The notes under the pieces: generated by a model
Told to the model about the DNA's origin: nothing
What the model saw: the letters and a program-made list of their open reading frames with translations, nothing else
The model's database searches: none
Made by a program: the position numbers and the translations under genes
NCBI RefSeq assembly: GCF_002099425.1
Contig: NW_018344289.1
Coordinates: 1,426,001-1,490,000, forward strand
From: Phascolarctos cinereus
Taxonomy: Eukaryota > Chordata > Mammalia > Diprotodontia > Phascolarctidae
DNA: 64,000 nucleotides
Reading direction: 5' to 3'
Part shown: positions 40,878 through 55,100 of the stretch, one piece after another
Numbering within the stretch: position 1 is the first letter of the stretch
Layout: the number at the start of each line of letters is the position of its first letter

Positions 40878-43800
40878 TATATATTTGTGTATATATATAT
40901 GCATATATAGGTATTTTTTTGATGATTGAAAAAATACATATAGATTTAGAAGGTTAACAACTAAAATGGAAGAGAAAAATAAAGGACCCATACAAACAAA
41001 ATAAAATGGAAAAAATCCACTTGCTTCCCCAAACACATTAATAAAGCACAATGCTTTTATGATTTTTTTTATTAATTAATTGTCTTGAAGAAGTGCCTTT
41101 GGTATATCAAGGTGGAAATTATAAAGAAAATACAAGAGTGAAGATCAATGACTACAGGCATAAAGCAAATCACTCATGGAACAACAACAACAAAAAAAGA
41201 AGCTAAGCAACAATTATTTCAACTAAAAACTATCATTAAAATAATTTCTATGCACAATTTTCCATTTGCAATGCATCCAGAGATGTTTTAAAGAATTCAG
41301 ATTTCTATAATTTCCTCAGATTTTCCTTTGATATTTGGTTTCAACTTGATTTTCAAATCAAAATGTTTAATTATTTTTGAAAATGTAATAATCTTTCTTA
41401 AATAATAGCTCATGGACTCTTTAATGGTCTTAAAGATATACTTAGTAGGCTAAAATAATGATGTATAGTTGATATTATCAGAATGACAGAACACAAAATC
41501 AGTGTTATAGTTTCATCTTTATATGAGTATAGCCATGAATCTGGTTATGTATTTCATTACTCATACACACACACACTCACACAAAAGTATTACATATTGA
41601 GGAAAAGGTAATAAGCATTTATATAGCACCAAGTATGTGTGAATTACTGTACTAGGACTTTTTGCAAATCAGCTATTAATGTTATTTTACTGAGACAAGT
41701 ATAAGTTAAGGGACTTGCCCAATGTCTTATAGCTAAGTATCTGAGGCCAGATTTGCTCTTTGGTCTTCTTTACTCCAGATATAACACCGTTTTGACTAAG
41801 CTACCAACCTGCTTTTTTGAGATCCTCTGAAACAAGCTATTATCTAGATAATTCATTCTAAACTTAATTTGTTAAATTTATTGTTCACTTAGCTTTATAG
41901 CAATGGAGAAGAGAGTTGAGCACAAATGTAAAGAGAATACCTTAGGAGGTCTAACCTTGATTCCTTGAGGAAATTTACCAATAAACTCTGATTAGGTGCC
42001 TGGTGCCTTGGGCTGAAGGAAATTTCCCAAGTGCAAACAGCATGGTAAAGAAGTTATACATTAGCTTTCAACCGTAGTATGAATAAATGCTGATTAGCTG
42101 AAGTATGGAGTTTTGCTTGTTTAAAAGAAAAATCTATTGGGAGCAGGTTATCTCAGCTATTTACATCCCTAAGGCTAATAGGTCAATTCTGGCACTGCTA
42201 AAATCTCACTAGATCACATTGACTGTGTGTGGGTTTTTTTAAGGAGCTTTCCTTATGGTGATGTGAGGCTCAAATGAAGTACTGTTTGTATAACACTTTG
42301 AAAACTTTGTAGAATTACATATATGATAGTAATTATCATAAATATAATTGATGTTATTATTATTATTAGTCTTCAATCACCAGGCCTCAGTGTGATTTTA
42401 TTCCCTGAGCATTCTTCTACACTCTTGCTGAGCTGAGAGGTTGCTAACAGAGCAATACAAGAGCACACTGATAAATGTTTAACAATTGCAGGTGGAGCCA
42501 AGATAGCAGAGGGAAGCCAGGAAGTTGATTGGGCTCTCTCTAGTTTCCCTCAGAAACAATGTTAAATCAAGCCACTAAAAGAATTATGGAATGACAGAAT
42601 CCATAAAAAGATGGAGTGAAACAATTTTCCAGCTCAAGATAACTTAGAAGGTCTTCAGGAAAGATCTGTCTCACTTGGGAAAAAGGAGAGTGCAGTCCAC
42701 TGCACATGGTGTACAGACAAGTTAGCAGGAGGCTCATAGACAGTACAGATCGGGAAATGAAGCCCCATGGTTCTAAGTTGACTAATGACACAGTAGGCTA
42801 GCTGTGAGTTGTCCAGCCCCAGCACAGCAGGCAATGGAACTAGCCAGCCCCAGAACCCAGGACACAACAAGCATGACCAGGGCAGGCCACCCAAGTCCAG
42901 GGGGCAAATCATCAGCCCCAGAGGCTCTGAAACAGAAAGCCAGTGACCAGATCCCTAAACTCCAGTGCAAGAAGCTTTGAACAGTGCCTCCTGCACACAT
43001 GGTGCAGAGCACTACCTTAAAAGTAAAGAAATAAGTTAAAATGAGCAAAAAATAGAAAAGAGCCCACACCATATAAAGCTAGTAGAAGGTGTCAGAAGAT
43101 CGAAACACTAACTCAAAAGAGGTAAACAATGTCAAAATGCCCACATGCAAAGCCTCAAAGGGGAAGGTGAATTGGTCTCAAGAACAAAAGTCCACTTGGA
43201 AAAGATAACAAAGAATTTTAAAAATCACGTAAGAGAGGTAGAAGAAAAATTAGAAAAAAAATAAATGAGAGTTATGTAACAGAATTATTAACAAAAAAGC
43301 TTGGAAAAGAAAGAACAGAAACTGATGGAAGAAAAAAACTCCTTGTAAAGAAGAATTAGCCAAATGGAAAAGGTGCTACAAAGCTAACTGAAGAAAATGA
43401 TTCCTTAAAAATTAAAATTGGGTAAGTTGAAGCTAATGACTTTATGAGACACCAAGAATCAAACACAATCAAAAGAATGAAAAAATAGAATGAAAAAATA
43501 GGAAAAAAATTAAAAAATAGAAAATGGAAAATATCTCATTGGAAAAACAACTTACCTGGAAAATAGATCAAGGACAGATAATTTAAGAATCATTGGATTA
43601 CCTGAAAGCCATGAAGAAAAAAAGAGTAATTAGCAAGGAAAACTGCCCTGATATCATCGAACCAGAGGGTAACATATTCAAAGAATCCATTGATCACCTC
43701 CTGAAAGACATCCCAAAGTGAAAACTCCAAGGAGTATTGTAGCCAAATTATAGAAGTATCTGGTCAAGGAGAAAATATTGCAAGCAACCAGAAAGAAACA

Positions 43801-46398
43801 ATTCAAATATCAAGGAGCTACAGTTAGGATTACACAGGACTTAGCAGCTTCTATATTAAAGGATATAAAGGCATAGAATATCATATTCCAGGAGGCGAAA
43901 GGGCATGGATTACAACCAAGAATCAACTGCCCAGCAAAATTGAGCATAATTTTCAGGGGAAGAGATAGACATTCAAGAGAATGGGGGACTTTCAAACTTT
44001 CCTGATGGAAAGACCACAGCTGAAAATATAATGTGATCTTCAAATACAAGACTCAAGAGAAGCATAAAAAGTTAAACAGGAAAGAAAAAAACCATGGTAT
44101 TCAATAAGATTAAACAATTTACATCCCTATATGGGACGATGTAATTCTTAAGAATTATATCTTGGGAAGCACAGCCAAGATGGCAGAGTAAAGGCAGGGA
44201 CTCACCTAAACTCTCTCCCAAATCCCTCTAAATACCTTTTAAAAATGACTCTAAGCAAATTCTAGAGCAGCACAGGCAACAAAAAGATAGAGTGAAACAA
44301 ATTTCCAGCCCAAGACAATTTGGAAGGTAGGCAGGGTGTACAAAGGTAAGAAAGGAGCAAGGCTGCTCCAGCACAGGCTGCACCAGTGTAGACTCAGCCC
44401 CAGCAAACTTAGTGCAGGCTCAGGGTAACTGAACCACTGGAAGCAGTAGTGGTTTCCAGATCTCTCAGACCCCTGACACCAAAGACAACTTAGAAGGTCA
44501 GTAGGAAAGGTCTGTCACACCTGATTAAGAGTGGAGCATAATGAGTGCGCAGGCTGCAGCAAACCTGGAGCAGGCCTCAGAGGACTGAATCTCAGGCAGC
44601 TGTGGTGGTTTCCAGACTCTTCAATCCATAACATAGAAGGTCAGTGGGAAAAGTCTATTTCTGCGGTGCTGAGAGAGGAAGACAGAGTCTCAGGAACATT
44701 CCCCAAGAGCATCACGGGGGGGGCAGCTGCCTCCTGAGCTTCTGGCCCATAGACTGAGGGAGAATCCAGTGGCTGATCAGAGGGGGATTGCAGGGATCTC
44801 TTTGCCAGTGCTGAGGCAGGAATCTCTTGCTTTGCCCGTGTATGGATCTGGGTCACCGTTCTGGGGCGACTGTCCTGGGGCGAGAAAGAATGTTGGCATG
44901 GTGGAGCTTGTAGTGGTGGTGGAGAGGAAATCTTCCTCACAGTTCCAAGACAGAAAAGAATGCTTGTAGTCACTTGTAGACCACAGCACAGGCCAGGAAA
45001 GGAGTAAACACCTTGCTCTTTATCATACCACCTTGGAAGAACAGAAAATTTACAGATCCCTAGAAGTATGTCTGCACAACCCTCCAAAGTGTAGGACAGT
45101 ACATTCTCCACATTGGAAGCAGACCTCTACCTTAATAAAGAGTTTAAAACTCAAGTAATTGGCTGGGATCATGAACACACCTCGCAAGATGTGTCAGACC
45201 ATAGAATCTTCTTTTTGGTAACAAAGAAGATCAAAAAATACAACCAGAAGAAGACAACAAAGTCAAAGCTCCTACATCCAAAGCCTCAAAGAAACATGAA
45301 TCAATCCCAGGCCTTGGAAGGACTCAAAAAGGATTTTTAGAAACAAATAAGGGAAGTAGAGGAAAACCTGGGAAGAGAAATGAGAGTGATGTAAGAAACT
45401 CATGAAAAAGAAGTCAACAGCTTGCTAAAGGAGACCCAAAAAGAAATACTGAAGAAAAAAACAACTCAAAAAAATAGACTAACCCAAATGGCAAAAGGGG
45501 TCCAAAAAGCCAATGAGAAGAATGCCCTAAAAAACAAAACTGACCAATGGAAAGGGAAGTCCAAAAGCTTACTGAAGAAAATGCTTCCTTAAAAATTAGA
45601 ACAGAACAATTGGAAGCGAGTGAATTTATGAGAAATCACGATACAGTAAAACAAATCAAAAAGAATGAAAAATTAAAAAACAATGTGAAATATCTCATTG
45701 GAAAAACAACTGACCTGGAAAATAGATTTAGGAAGAGGATTTAGAAATTATTGGACTATCTGAAAGCCATGATCAAAAAGAGCCTAGACATCATCTTTCA
45801 AGAAATTATCAAGGAAAACTGCCCTGATATTTAGAACCAGAGGGCAAAATAGAAATTGAAAGAATCCACTGATCTCTCCTGAAAGAGATCCCCAAAGGAA
45901 AACTCCTAGGAATATTGTAGCCAAATTCCAGAGTTTTCAGGTCAAGGAGAAAATATTGCAAGCAGCCAGAAAGAAACAATTCAAGTATTGTGGAAACACA
46001 ATCAGGATAACACAAGATTTAGCAGCTTCTACATTAAAGGACCACAGGGCATGGAATATAATATTCTGGAGGGCAAAGGAGATAGGATTACAACCAAGAA
46101 TCACCTACCCAGCAAAACTGAGTATAATCCTTCAGGGGAAAAATGGTCATTCAGTGAAATAGAGGACTTTCAAGCATTCTTGATGAAAAGACCAGAGCTG
46201 AATAGAAAATTTGACTTTCAAATACAAGACTCAAGTGGAACATGAAGAGGTAAACAGGAAAGAGAAATCATAAGAGACTTATTAAGGTTGAACTGTTTAC
46301 ATTCCTGCATGGAAAGATGATATTTATAACTCATGAGACCTTTGTCAGTATTAGGGTAGTTGGAGGGAAAAAATTATATGTATGTTAGATAGATAGAT

Positions 46399-46435
<37 letters not shown>

Positions 46436-49058
46436 GCACAGGGTGAGTTGAAGATTAAGGGGTCATATCTGGAGAATAAAATTAAGGGATGAGAGAGGAT
46501 TATACTGGAGAAGAGAAAGGGAGAGGTAGAATGGGGTAAATTATCACAAAAAAACAGAAAAGAAAAGGCTCTTACAGTGGAGGGGAAACAGGGGAAGGTG
46601 AGAGGGAATGAGTGAATCTTATTCTCATAGGATTTGGCTTAAGGAGGGAATAACATACACATTCAATTGGGTATGGAAATCTGTCTTACCCTACAGGAAA
46701 ATAGGGGAGAAGGGGACAAGAGAGCAGGGGATGATAGAGAGGAGGGCAGATTGGGAAAGGGGTAATCAGAAGCAAAACTTCTGAGGAGGACAGGGTCAAA
46801 AGAAAGAATAGAATAAATGGGGGGCAGGATAGGATTAAGGGAAAAAGAGTTAATTTTTCACAACATGGCTACTGTGGAAGTGTTTTGCATAACTGCACAT
46901 GTATAACCTATATTGAGTTGCTTGCCTTTTCAATGAGGATGGGTGGGGAGGGAGGAAGGGGAAAATTTGGAACCCAAAGTTTTAAAAACGTGTTTAAAAA
47001 AACTGTTTTCACCTGCAACTGGGAAATAAGAAATACAGGAAATGGGGTACAGAAATCTATCTTTCTTGCCCTACAAGAAAGTAGAAGGGGAAGGGGGGAA
47101 GAGAGATAGAAGGCAAGGCAGACTAGGGGAAGAGATATTCAGAATGCATGCCATCTTGGGTGGGGGGAGGGCAATATGGAAAATTTGAAACTCAAAATCT
47201 TGTGGAAGTAAATGTTGAAAACTAAAATAAATTTTTAAAAATATTATGAGAAGAAGAAGAAGAAGAAGAAGAAGAAGAAGAAGAAGAAGAAGAAAGCAAG
47301 AGTAGCAATACTGGTCTCAGACAAAGCAAAAAAAAATCTGACTAAGAGGATTAAAAATAAAAGGATCTAATTAAAAGGAAAATACATCTTGCTAAAAGAA
47401 TGCCATAGAAAACAAAGTAATTTCAATACAAAATATATATGCACCAAGTGGTATAGCATCCAAATTCTTAGAGGAGAAGCTAAGCAAGTTACAGGAAGAA
47501 ATAGAAAAACTATACTAGTGGGGGACTTCAACCTCCCCCTTTCAGAATTAGATATATCTAACCACAAAATTAGAAAGCAGTTAAGAAAATGAATAAATTT
47601 TTAGAAAAGTTAAATATGGTAGAAACCTGGAGAAAATTGAATGGGGATGTAAACGATTATTCCTTTTTCTCAGCAGTACATTGCACCAACACAAAAACTG
47701 ACTGTATATTGGGGAACAAAAACCTAACAATCAGATGAAGAAGGGCAGAAATATTAAATACATTATTTTCATATCATGATGCAATAAAAATTACATGCAA
47801 TAAAGTATCATAGAAAGATAGATCAAAAATTATTTTTAATTGGAAACTAAAAAATCTAATCCTAAAGAATGAGCATGTCAAACATCAAATCATAGAAACA
47901 ATGAAAAACTTTATCAAAGAGTGGGCAATTATGAGACAATATACCAAAATTTATGGGATGCAGCCAAAGCAGTATTTAGTGGAAATTTCACATGACTAGG
48001 TAATTACATGGATAAAATAGAGAAAAAACAGATCAATAAATTGGTCATGTAATTTAAAAGCCTGGAAAAAGAACAAATTAAAAATACCCATTTAAATACC
48101 AAAGCAGAAATTCAGAAAATCAAAGGAGTGATTAATAAAATTGAAAGTAAAACTGCTATTGAAGCAATAAAGAAAACTAAAATAGATTTTACATATATAT
48201 GCATACATATACATATATATATGTATGTATATAACCAAGAAAAAAAAATAAAATAGAGAAACCATTGTTTCATGTGATTGAAAAAAGAAAACCAAATAAC
48301 CATTATCTAAAATGAAAAGAGAGTGAATTTACTGCAAATGAAGAAGAAATTAAAGCAGCAATTAGTTACTATTTTTCTCAATTGTATGCCGATAATTCTG
48401 ACAATCTAAATGAAATGGGTGAATATTTATAAAAATGTAAATTGTCCAGATTGACAGGAGAGGAAATAAAACATTTATATGAGCCCATTTTAGAAAAAAA
48501 AGATTGAATAATCCATCAATGACCCTCATAAGAAAAAAATCTCCAGGGTCATATGGATGTACATGTGAATTCTATTAAACACTTAAGGAACAATTAGTTT
48601 CTTTAACATTCAAACTATTTTGAAAAATAGGCAAAAAAAAAGATTACTTCCAAATTCCTTTTACAAAACAAATATGGTGCGGATACCTGAAACAGGAGGA
48701 ACAAAAATAGAGCAAGAAAATTATAGATCAATTTTCCTAATGAATATTGATGCAAATTGTTCAAATAAAATATTAGCAGAGATTAGAACAATTTATCATG
48801 AGGATAATACACTATGAGTAGGTAGAATTTATATCAGGAATGCATGGCTGGTTCAATATTAGGAAAGCTATTAGTATAATTGACCATTTCTATAACAAAA
48901 ACAATAGAAAGCATATAATTATTTCAATAGATGCAGAAAAAAGCTTTTGACAAAATACTGCATCAATTCCTCTTAAAAAACACTACAGTGTAAAAGAATA
49001 AATGGATCTTTCCTTAAAATAAATAGTATATATCTATATCTATATCTATCTATTTTAT

Positions 49059-49120
<62 letters not shown>

Positions 49121-52100
49121 CAGGCATCATCTGTAATAGAGATACGATAGAAGCCTTCTTGATAAGAGCAGCAGTGAAACACAAATTCATTGTTGCTGCT
49201 ATTATTCACTATTTTAATAGAAATATTTGCTTATATCTGATATAAGCTTTACATATACATTCCTATTATACATATTTCACACAAGTCATGTTGTTTTTAC
49301 TTGATTCTCTAGGATTCTCTAAGTATATCATCATGTCATCTGCAAAGAGGGAAAGCTTTGTTTTTTCTTTGCCTATTCCAATACCTTCAATTTCTTTTTC
49401 TGCTCTTATTCCTAAGCTAACGTTTCTACTGTCATATTGAAGAACTGTGGTGATAATGGACATCCTTATTTCACCCCGATCTTATTGGAAATCTTTCTAG
49501 CTTATCCACATTACATATAATGCTTACTGAAGGTTTTAGGTAGATGATGCTCATTGTCATTTCATGAAGACTCCATTTATTCCTGACCTTTATAGTGCTT
49601 TCAATATGAATGGGTGTTGTATTTTGTCAAAAGCTTTTTTCTGCATCTATTGAGATAATCATGTGGTTTCTATTGGCTTTGTTGTTGATGTGATCAATTA
49701 TGCTGATATAGTTTTCCTAATATTGTATTAGCTCTGTGTTCCTTGTATATGTCCTACTTGGTCATAATGCATTATTTCATGATAAGTTGATGTAATTTTT
49801 TTGCTAATATTTTATTTAAAATTTTTGCATCTATATTCTTTAGGGACATTGGTCTCTAATTTTATTTCTCTGTTTTGACTTTTCCTAGTTTAGGTATCAG
49901 TACCATATTTGTATCATAAAAAGAATTTCAGAAGACTCATTCTTCACCTATTTTCCCAAATAGTCTACTTGGTATTGGAATTAATTTTTCTTTAAGTGTT
50001 TGATAGAATTCATTTGTAAAAGCATCTGACCCTGGAGATTTTTTCTTAGGGAATTCATTAATGGCTTGTGTGATTTCTTTTTCTGAGATGAGGTTATTTA
50101 ATTAAGTATTTTACTTCATCTTCTGTTAATCTGGGCCACTTATATTTTTACTAATATTCAACCATTTCACTAAGATTGTCAAATTACTTGTCATACAGTT
50201 GGGCAAAATATTTCCTAATTATTGTTTTAATTTCCTCTTCATTGGTGTTGAATTCATCCCTTTCATTTTTTTTATACTGGTAATTTGGTTTTCTTTTTTT
50301 TTTAATTGAACAATGGTTTATCTATTATTATTTTTATTTTTCATGAAACTAGCTCTTACTTTCATTTATTAGTTCAATAGTTTTCTCAATTTCAATTTTA
50401 TTAATCTCTCCCTTGGTTTTCATTATTTATAATTTGGTATTTAATTGGGGATTTTTAATTGGTTCTTTTTCTAGCTTTTTTAGTTGCATACCCAATCCAT
50501 TCTTCTCCTCTTTCTCTGTTTTATTCATGTAAGCATTTAGAGATATAAAACTTCCCCTAATAACTGTTTTTGTGGTGTGAAATAAGATTTGGTATGTTGT
50601 CTCATTCATTCTCTTGAATGAAGTTATTTATTTTGTCTATGATTTTTTTGTTTGGCCCGTGAATAAGTTGACATTCAGGATTAGATTATGTAGTTTCCAA
50701 CTAATTTTTAGTCTGTATTTCCATGGCCCTTTATTACATATAATTTTTATTGCATCATGATCTGAAAAGGATGAATTTAATATTTGTGCCTTTCTGCATT
50801 GGATTGGGAGATTCTTATGCCTTTGTACATAGTCAATTTTTGTGTAGGTGCCATGTACCAATGAGAAAAAGTATATTTCTTTCTATTCCCATTCAATTTT
50901 CTCCAGAAGTTTACCATATCTAAGTTTTCTAGAATTCTATTCTCCTCCTTAACTTCTTTCTTTTTCATTTTGTAGTTAGATTTATATAGTTCAGAGAGGG
51001 AGAGGTTGCAATTCCCCACTAGCATTATTTTACTATCTATTTCCTCCTATAATTCCCTGAACTTTTCCTATATGAATCTTGACATACCACATGGTACATA
51101 TATGTTTAGTATCGTTTCATTGCTTATGGTCCCTTTTAGCATGATTTAGTTTCGTTCCCTAACTCTTTCAATAAGATTTATTTTTGCTTTTGCTTTTTCT
51201 CAGATCAAGATTGCTGCCTTTGCTTTTTATCCTGTGTGTATCACTTTGTTTCAAATGTGTTTCTTGTAAACATCATATTGTAGGATTATGATTTTTAATC
51301 CATTATGCTATTCACTTCCATTTAATGTGACAGTTCATCCCATTCACATGCACAATTGTGATTACTATCTGCATCTTTCTTTCCATCCTATCCCCCCTCC
51401 TTGGTTATGTTTTTCTCTCTCCTTTTCTCCCTTTCTCTTCTCACTAGAATTTTGCTTTTGACCACTGACTCCCTCAATTTGCTCTCCCTTCTATCAGCCT
51501 CCTCTTTTCTTTCACTTTTCTCTTACTACTTCTTCCCTCCCTCCTATCTTCCTTTCCGTTTTCATCCCCCTTTCCACTCCTACTGCCTATATGACAAGTT
51601 AGATTTCTATACCTAAGTATGTTATTCCCTTTTTGAGCCAGATGTGATTATTATCTCCCTCCCTTCTTTTCCTCTACTGTAATATGTCTTTGTGCTTCTT
51701 CATGTGATATAATTTACTCATTTCTGCCTCCTCCTTTCTTCTTCTTCCATTACAGTTCCTTTTCACTACTTCATTAGGTTTTTTTTATCAAAACATCAAA
51801 GTCAACTTAAACCCACTGCCTCTTTCTGTGTGTATGCCTTCTAAATGTCATAATAAAGATACCATTCTCAAGCGTTATAAGTATCATCTTCCCATATGGG
51901 GATGTAAACAGTTCAACCTTAGTGAATAACATTTTTTCCCTTTCCTATTTACCTTTTTATGCCTCTGTTGAGTCTTATATTTGAACATCAAATTTTCCAT
52001 TGAGCTCTGGTCTTTTCATCAGGAAAGTCTGGAAGTCCCCTATTGTACTGAATATTTATCTCTTCCTTTGAAAAGTTACGCTCATTTTTGCAGGGTAGCT

Positions 52101-55100
52101 GTTACTTGGTTGTAATCCAGGTTCCTATGTTTTACAGAATATCACATTCTTACTCCTCTAATCTTTTAATTTAGAAGCTACAAGGTCCTGCGTAATCCTG
52201 ACTATGTTTCCACAATATTTGAATTGTTTCTTTCTGGCTGCTTGAAAGATTTTCTCCTTGACCTGATAATTCTGGAATTTGGCTACAATAGTCTTTGACA
52301 TTTTCAATTTGGGATCTCTTTCAGGAGGTGATTGATGGATTCTTTCAATGACTATTTTACCCTCTGATTCTAGGGAGCCAGGGTAGTTTTCCTTGATGAT
52401 CTCCTGAAAGATGCTTTCCAGGGTCTTTTTTTTTTCCATCAATGGCTTTCAGATAGTGCAATAATTCTTAAGTTATCTCTCCTGGATCTATTTTCCAGGT
52501 CATTTGTTTTTCCAGTAAAGTGTTTTATATTTTTTTCTATTTCTTCATTCTTTTAATTTTGTTTGACTGATTCTTGATGTCTCATAGAGTCATTAGCTTT
52601 TTAAATGGAATTCTTCAATTTTTCTTTGACATTTATTTGACTTGTAAAATCCTTCTTGAGCTATTCCAAGATAGCTTTTTGGGCTTGATACCAGTTCATA
52701 ATCCCCTCAGAGTTTTCAGATATGGGCATATTGACAATGTTATGCTCTCCTGAATTTGTGTTTTGATATTCCATGTCATCAAGGGACACTAATCATTTGT
52801 CACTGTTTTTCCATGTTGCTGTTTGCTTGTGTTGTTTGCTTTTTTTCCCTGGCTTTTAAAGTTAGTCTCTGCTTCTGTTACACAGGGGCCACTGTCCCAG
52901 ACTTCTTTTACTGGAGCCTTGGGACCTGGTTACTGATTTTCTAAGATGGGGTTGCCACTGGCTTGCTGGGATGCTTTTCATCCTGTAATGGTTCCCTTCA
53001 GTCACAGTGAGAGGTGCCTTTCCCGATAATCCCCCTATCCTCATGAGTTAAAAGACTGCTGTATCTAGCCTTTCTGCTGACTCTCTTATTTCAGAATTTT
53101 TTCTGGGCCAGTATTCTCTGAGTTTTTCAAGGTCAATAAGGGAGGGTGAGAGCACCTTACTCTTAACTCCACCATCTTGACTCCCAGAATTAGGTGACTT
53201 TCAAACATCCAGTCTGTGGACCAATAGCTCCAGGAGCAGCTGCTGCCATTGCTGCTTCTGCTGCTACAGATTCAGTCACTCCCAGGGTCTGCTTCTGGTT
53301 TACTGAGGTTGGCATGTATTGACATGCCCTACTGCCCTTAGCAGGAGTGGGCTTTTCACTCACCCAGTTCCAACAGACCCCTCCCACTGACCTTCTAAAT
53401 TTGTCTATGGAGTCTGTGGGCTAAAAATACTGGAAACCATTGATGTTTCCAGTGTTTCAGTCCCCTGAGGCTTACTCTGACAATCTGGGGCAGGGCACTG
53501 GCCACTCTTCTCTCAGGAAGGTACAGCAGACCTTTCCTGTCTATTTTCCAAGTTCTGTTGGGCTAGAAATCTGCCTTACTCTGTCTATTTGAAGGTTCTG
53601 CTGCTCTAGAATTTGTTACATTCATACCCCAGGATGCATTCAATAAAGATATCTTCTGAAAAATCAGACATTGAAACTTGATGCTATGGCGACTTTAGGT
53701 CAGTCAGATGAATTGAACTGTTTGATATTCTCCAAATATATTCTACGTTTCCTCACCTTTAACCCTTTGTTTTTATCATTACTTTAACTAAAATATCACA
53801 CCCCATGCATCTGAGGAAATAATTCAGGTAGTCATATTGCCCAGTGCCACATTCTGAGGCTCTCTGTTCATCCAAATGTTTCACTTAAGATATTAAGGAA
53901 AAGTACTACAGGCATCCTTGATTCCTCTGAGTTACTTCTAAGAGTATTTAGGGTGAGAAGTTTTCTCTACAATGAATTGTCTGTCAGTGGTAACTACATG
54001 GATCAATTGTGGGTATAGAGCACTGAGCCTGTAGTCAGAAAAACCTGGGTTCAAATTCATTCTCAAACATTTATTAGTTATGTAACTATAGGCAAGTCAT
54101 TTGACTTTTGTCTGGTCTCATTTCCTCAACTGTAAAATTTGGCTATAATAACAGGTACTTCACTGAGTTGTTGTGAGGATCAGATCTGTAAAGTACTTAG
54201 CCTAATGGTGGGCACATAAAAGGTACTTAATGCATTTGTACTTGCCTTCTGTCCTCTTGTAACCTTCAAACAGGCAATTTACTGAGGAGAATAGCTTTAC
54301 ATCCTTATGTACTACCTTCTCTTGTTGGAAAATAGCCATTTTTGTCAGAAGCCTCCCCTCTGTTGGATAGAACATACTATCATAAACCTTTCCCATGAAG
54401 AGCATCATCTGTGGAATTTAACTGGGCAATATGTTAGATTACTTATATCCAACTTAACCTTTATTTTTTTTCAGCAATCTAGGAAGTTTTTGGTAGGAAT
54501 TCCCTCTTCTACTGCAGATCAGTACTTTCTTTATTATTTATGGTCTTGGAGAGTTGCCAAGGACACTGAGAGAGGTTAATTCACTTGACCAGGATCATAT
54601 GTAACAGTATTTGTTAGGAGAAGGACTTGAAACAAGAACTTTCTGACTTCTAGGCCTTTTATCTTACCACTAAGTCACATGGCCTGTCACATAATACCTC
54701 CTTCATGCACTACTTTTACTATCATAACTACCTCACAAGTATCATTACCATTTTGTAAACATGATATCTCTGCATATATTTTATTTTGTTTAGCTTCACA
54801 TTTACATTTAAATGAGGAATTTCAACATCAAATGTTACTAACAGTGAAAAAACTAGAAGACTCACAACAAATTAGCAAATAAAGATAAAGGAAAGAAAAG
54901 TATTTTCTCTTAACTTTCTTTTCACTGTCTTGTGATATTTGGATTCTTATCTAGATTTATTGTCAGAGCATATAAGCATATGAGGATGTGACAACAAAAA
55001 TGTATACACAAGGACAAAGCAGTAGTGGAGCTGTCTCTTGATTTCACAGAGGTTTTTGGATTTGTCTCATATGTCATTTCCATTGATAAGGTAAGAAAGT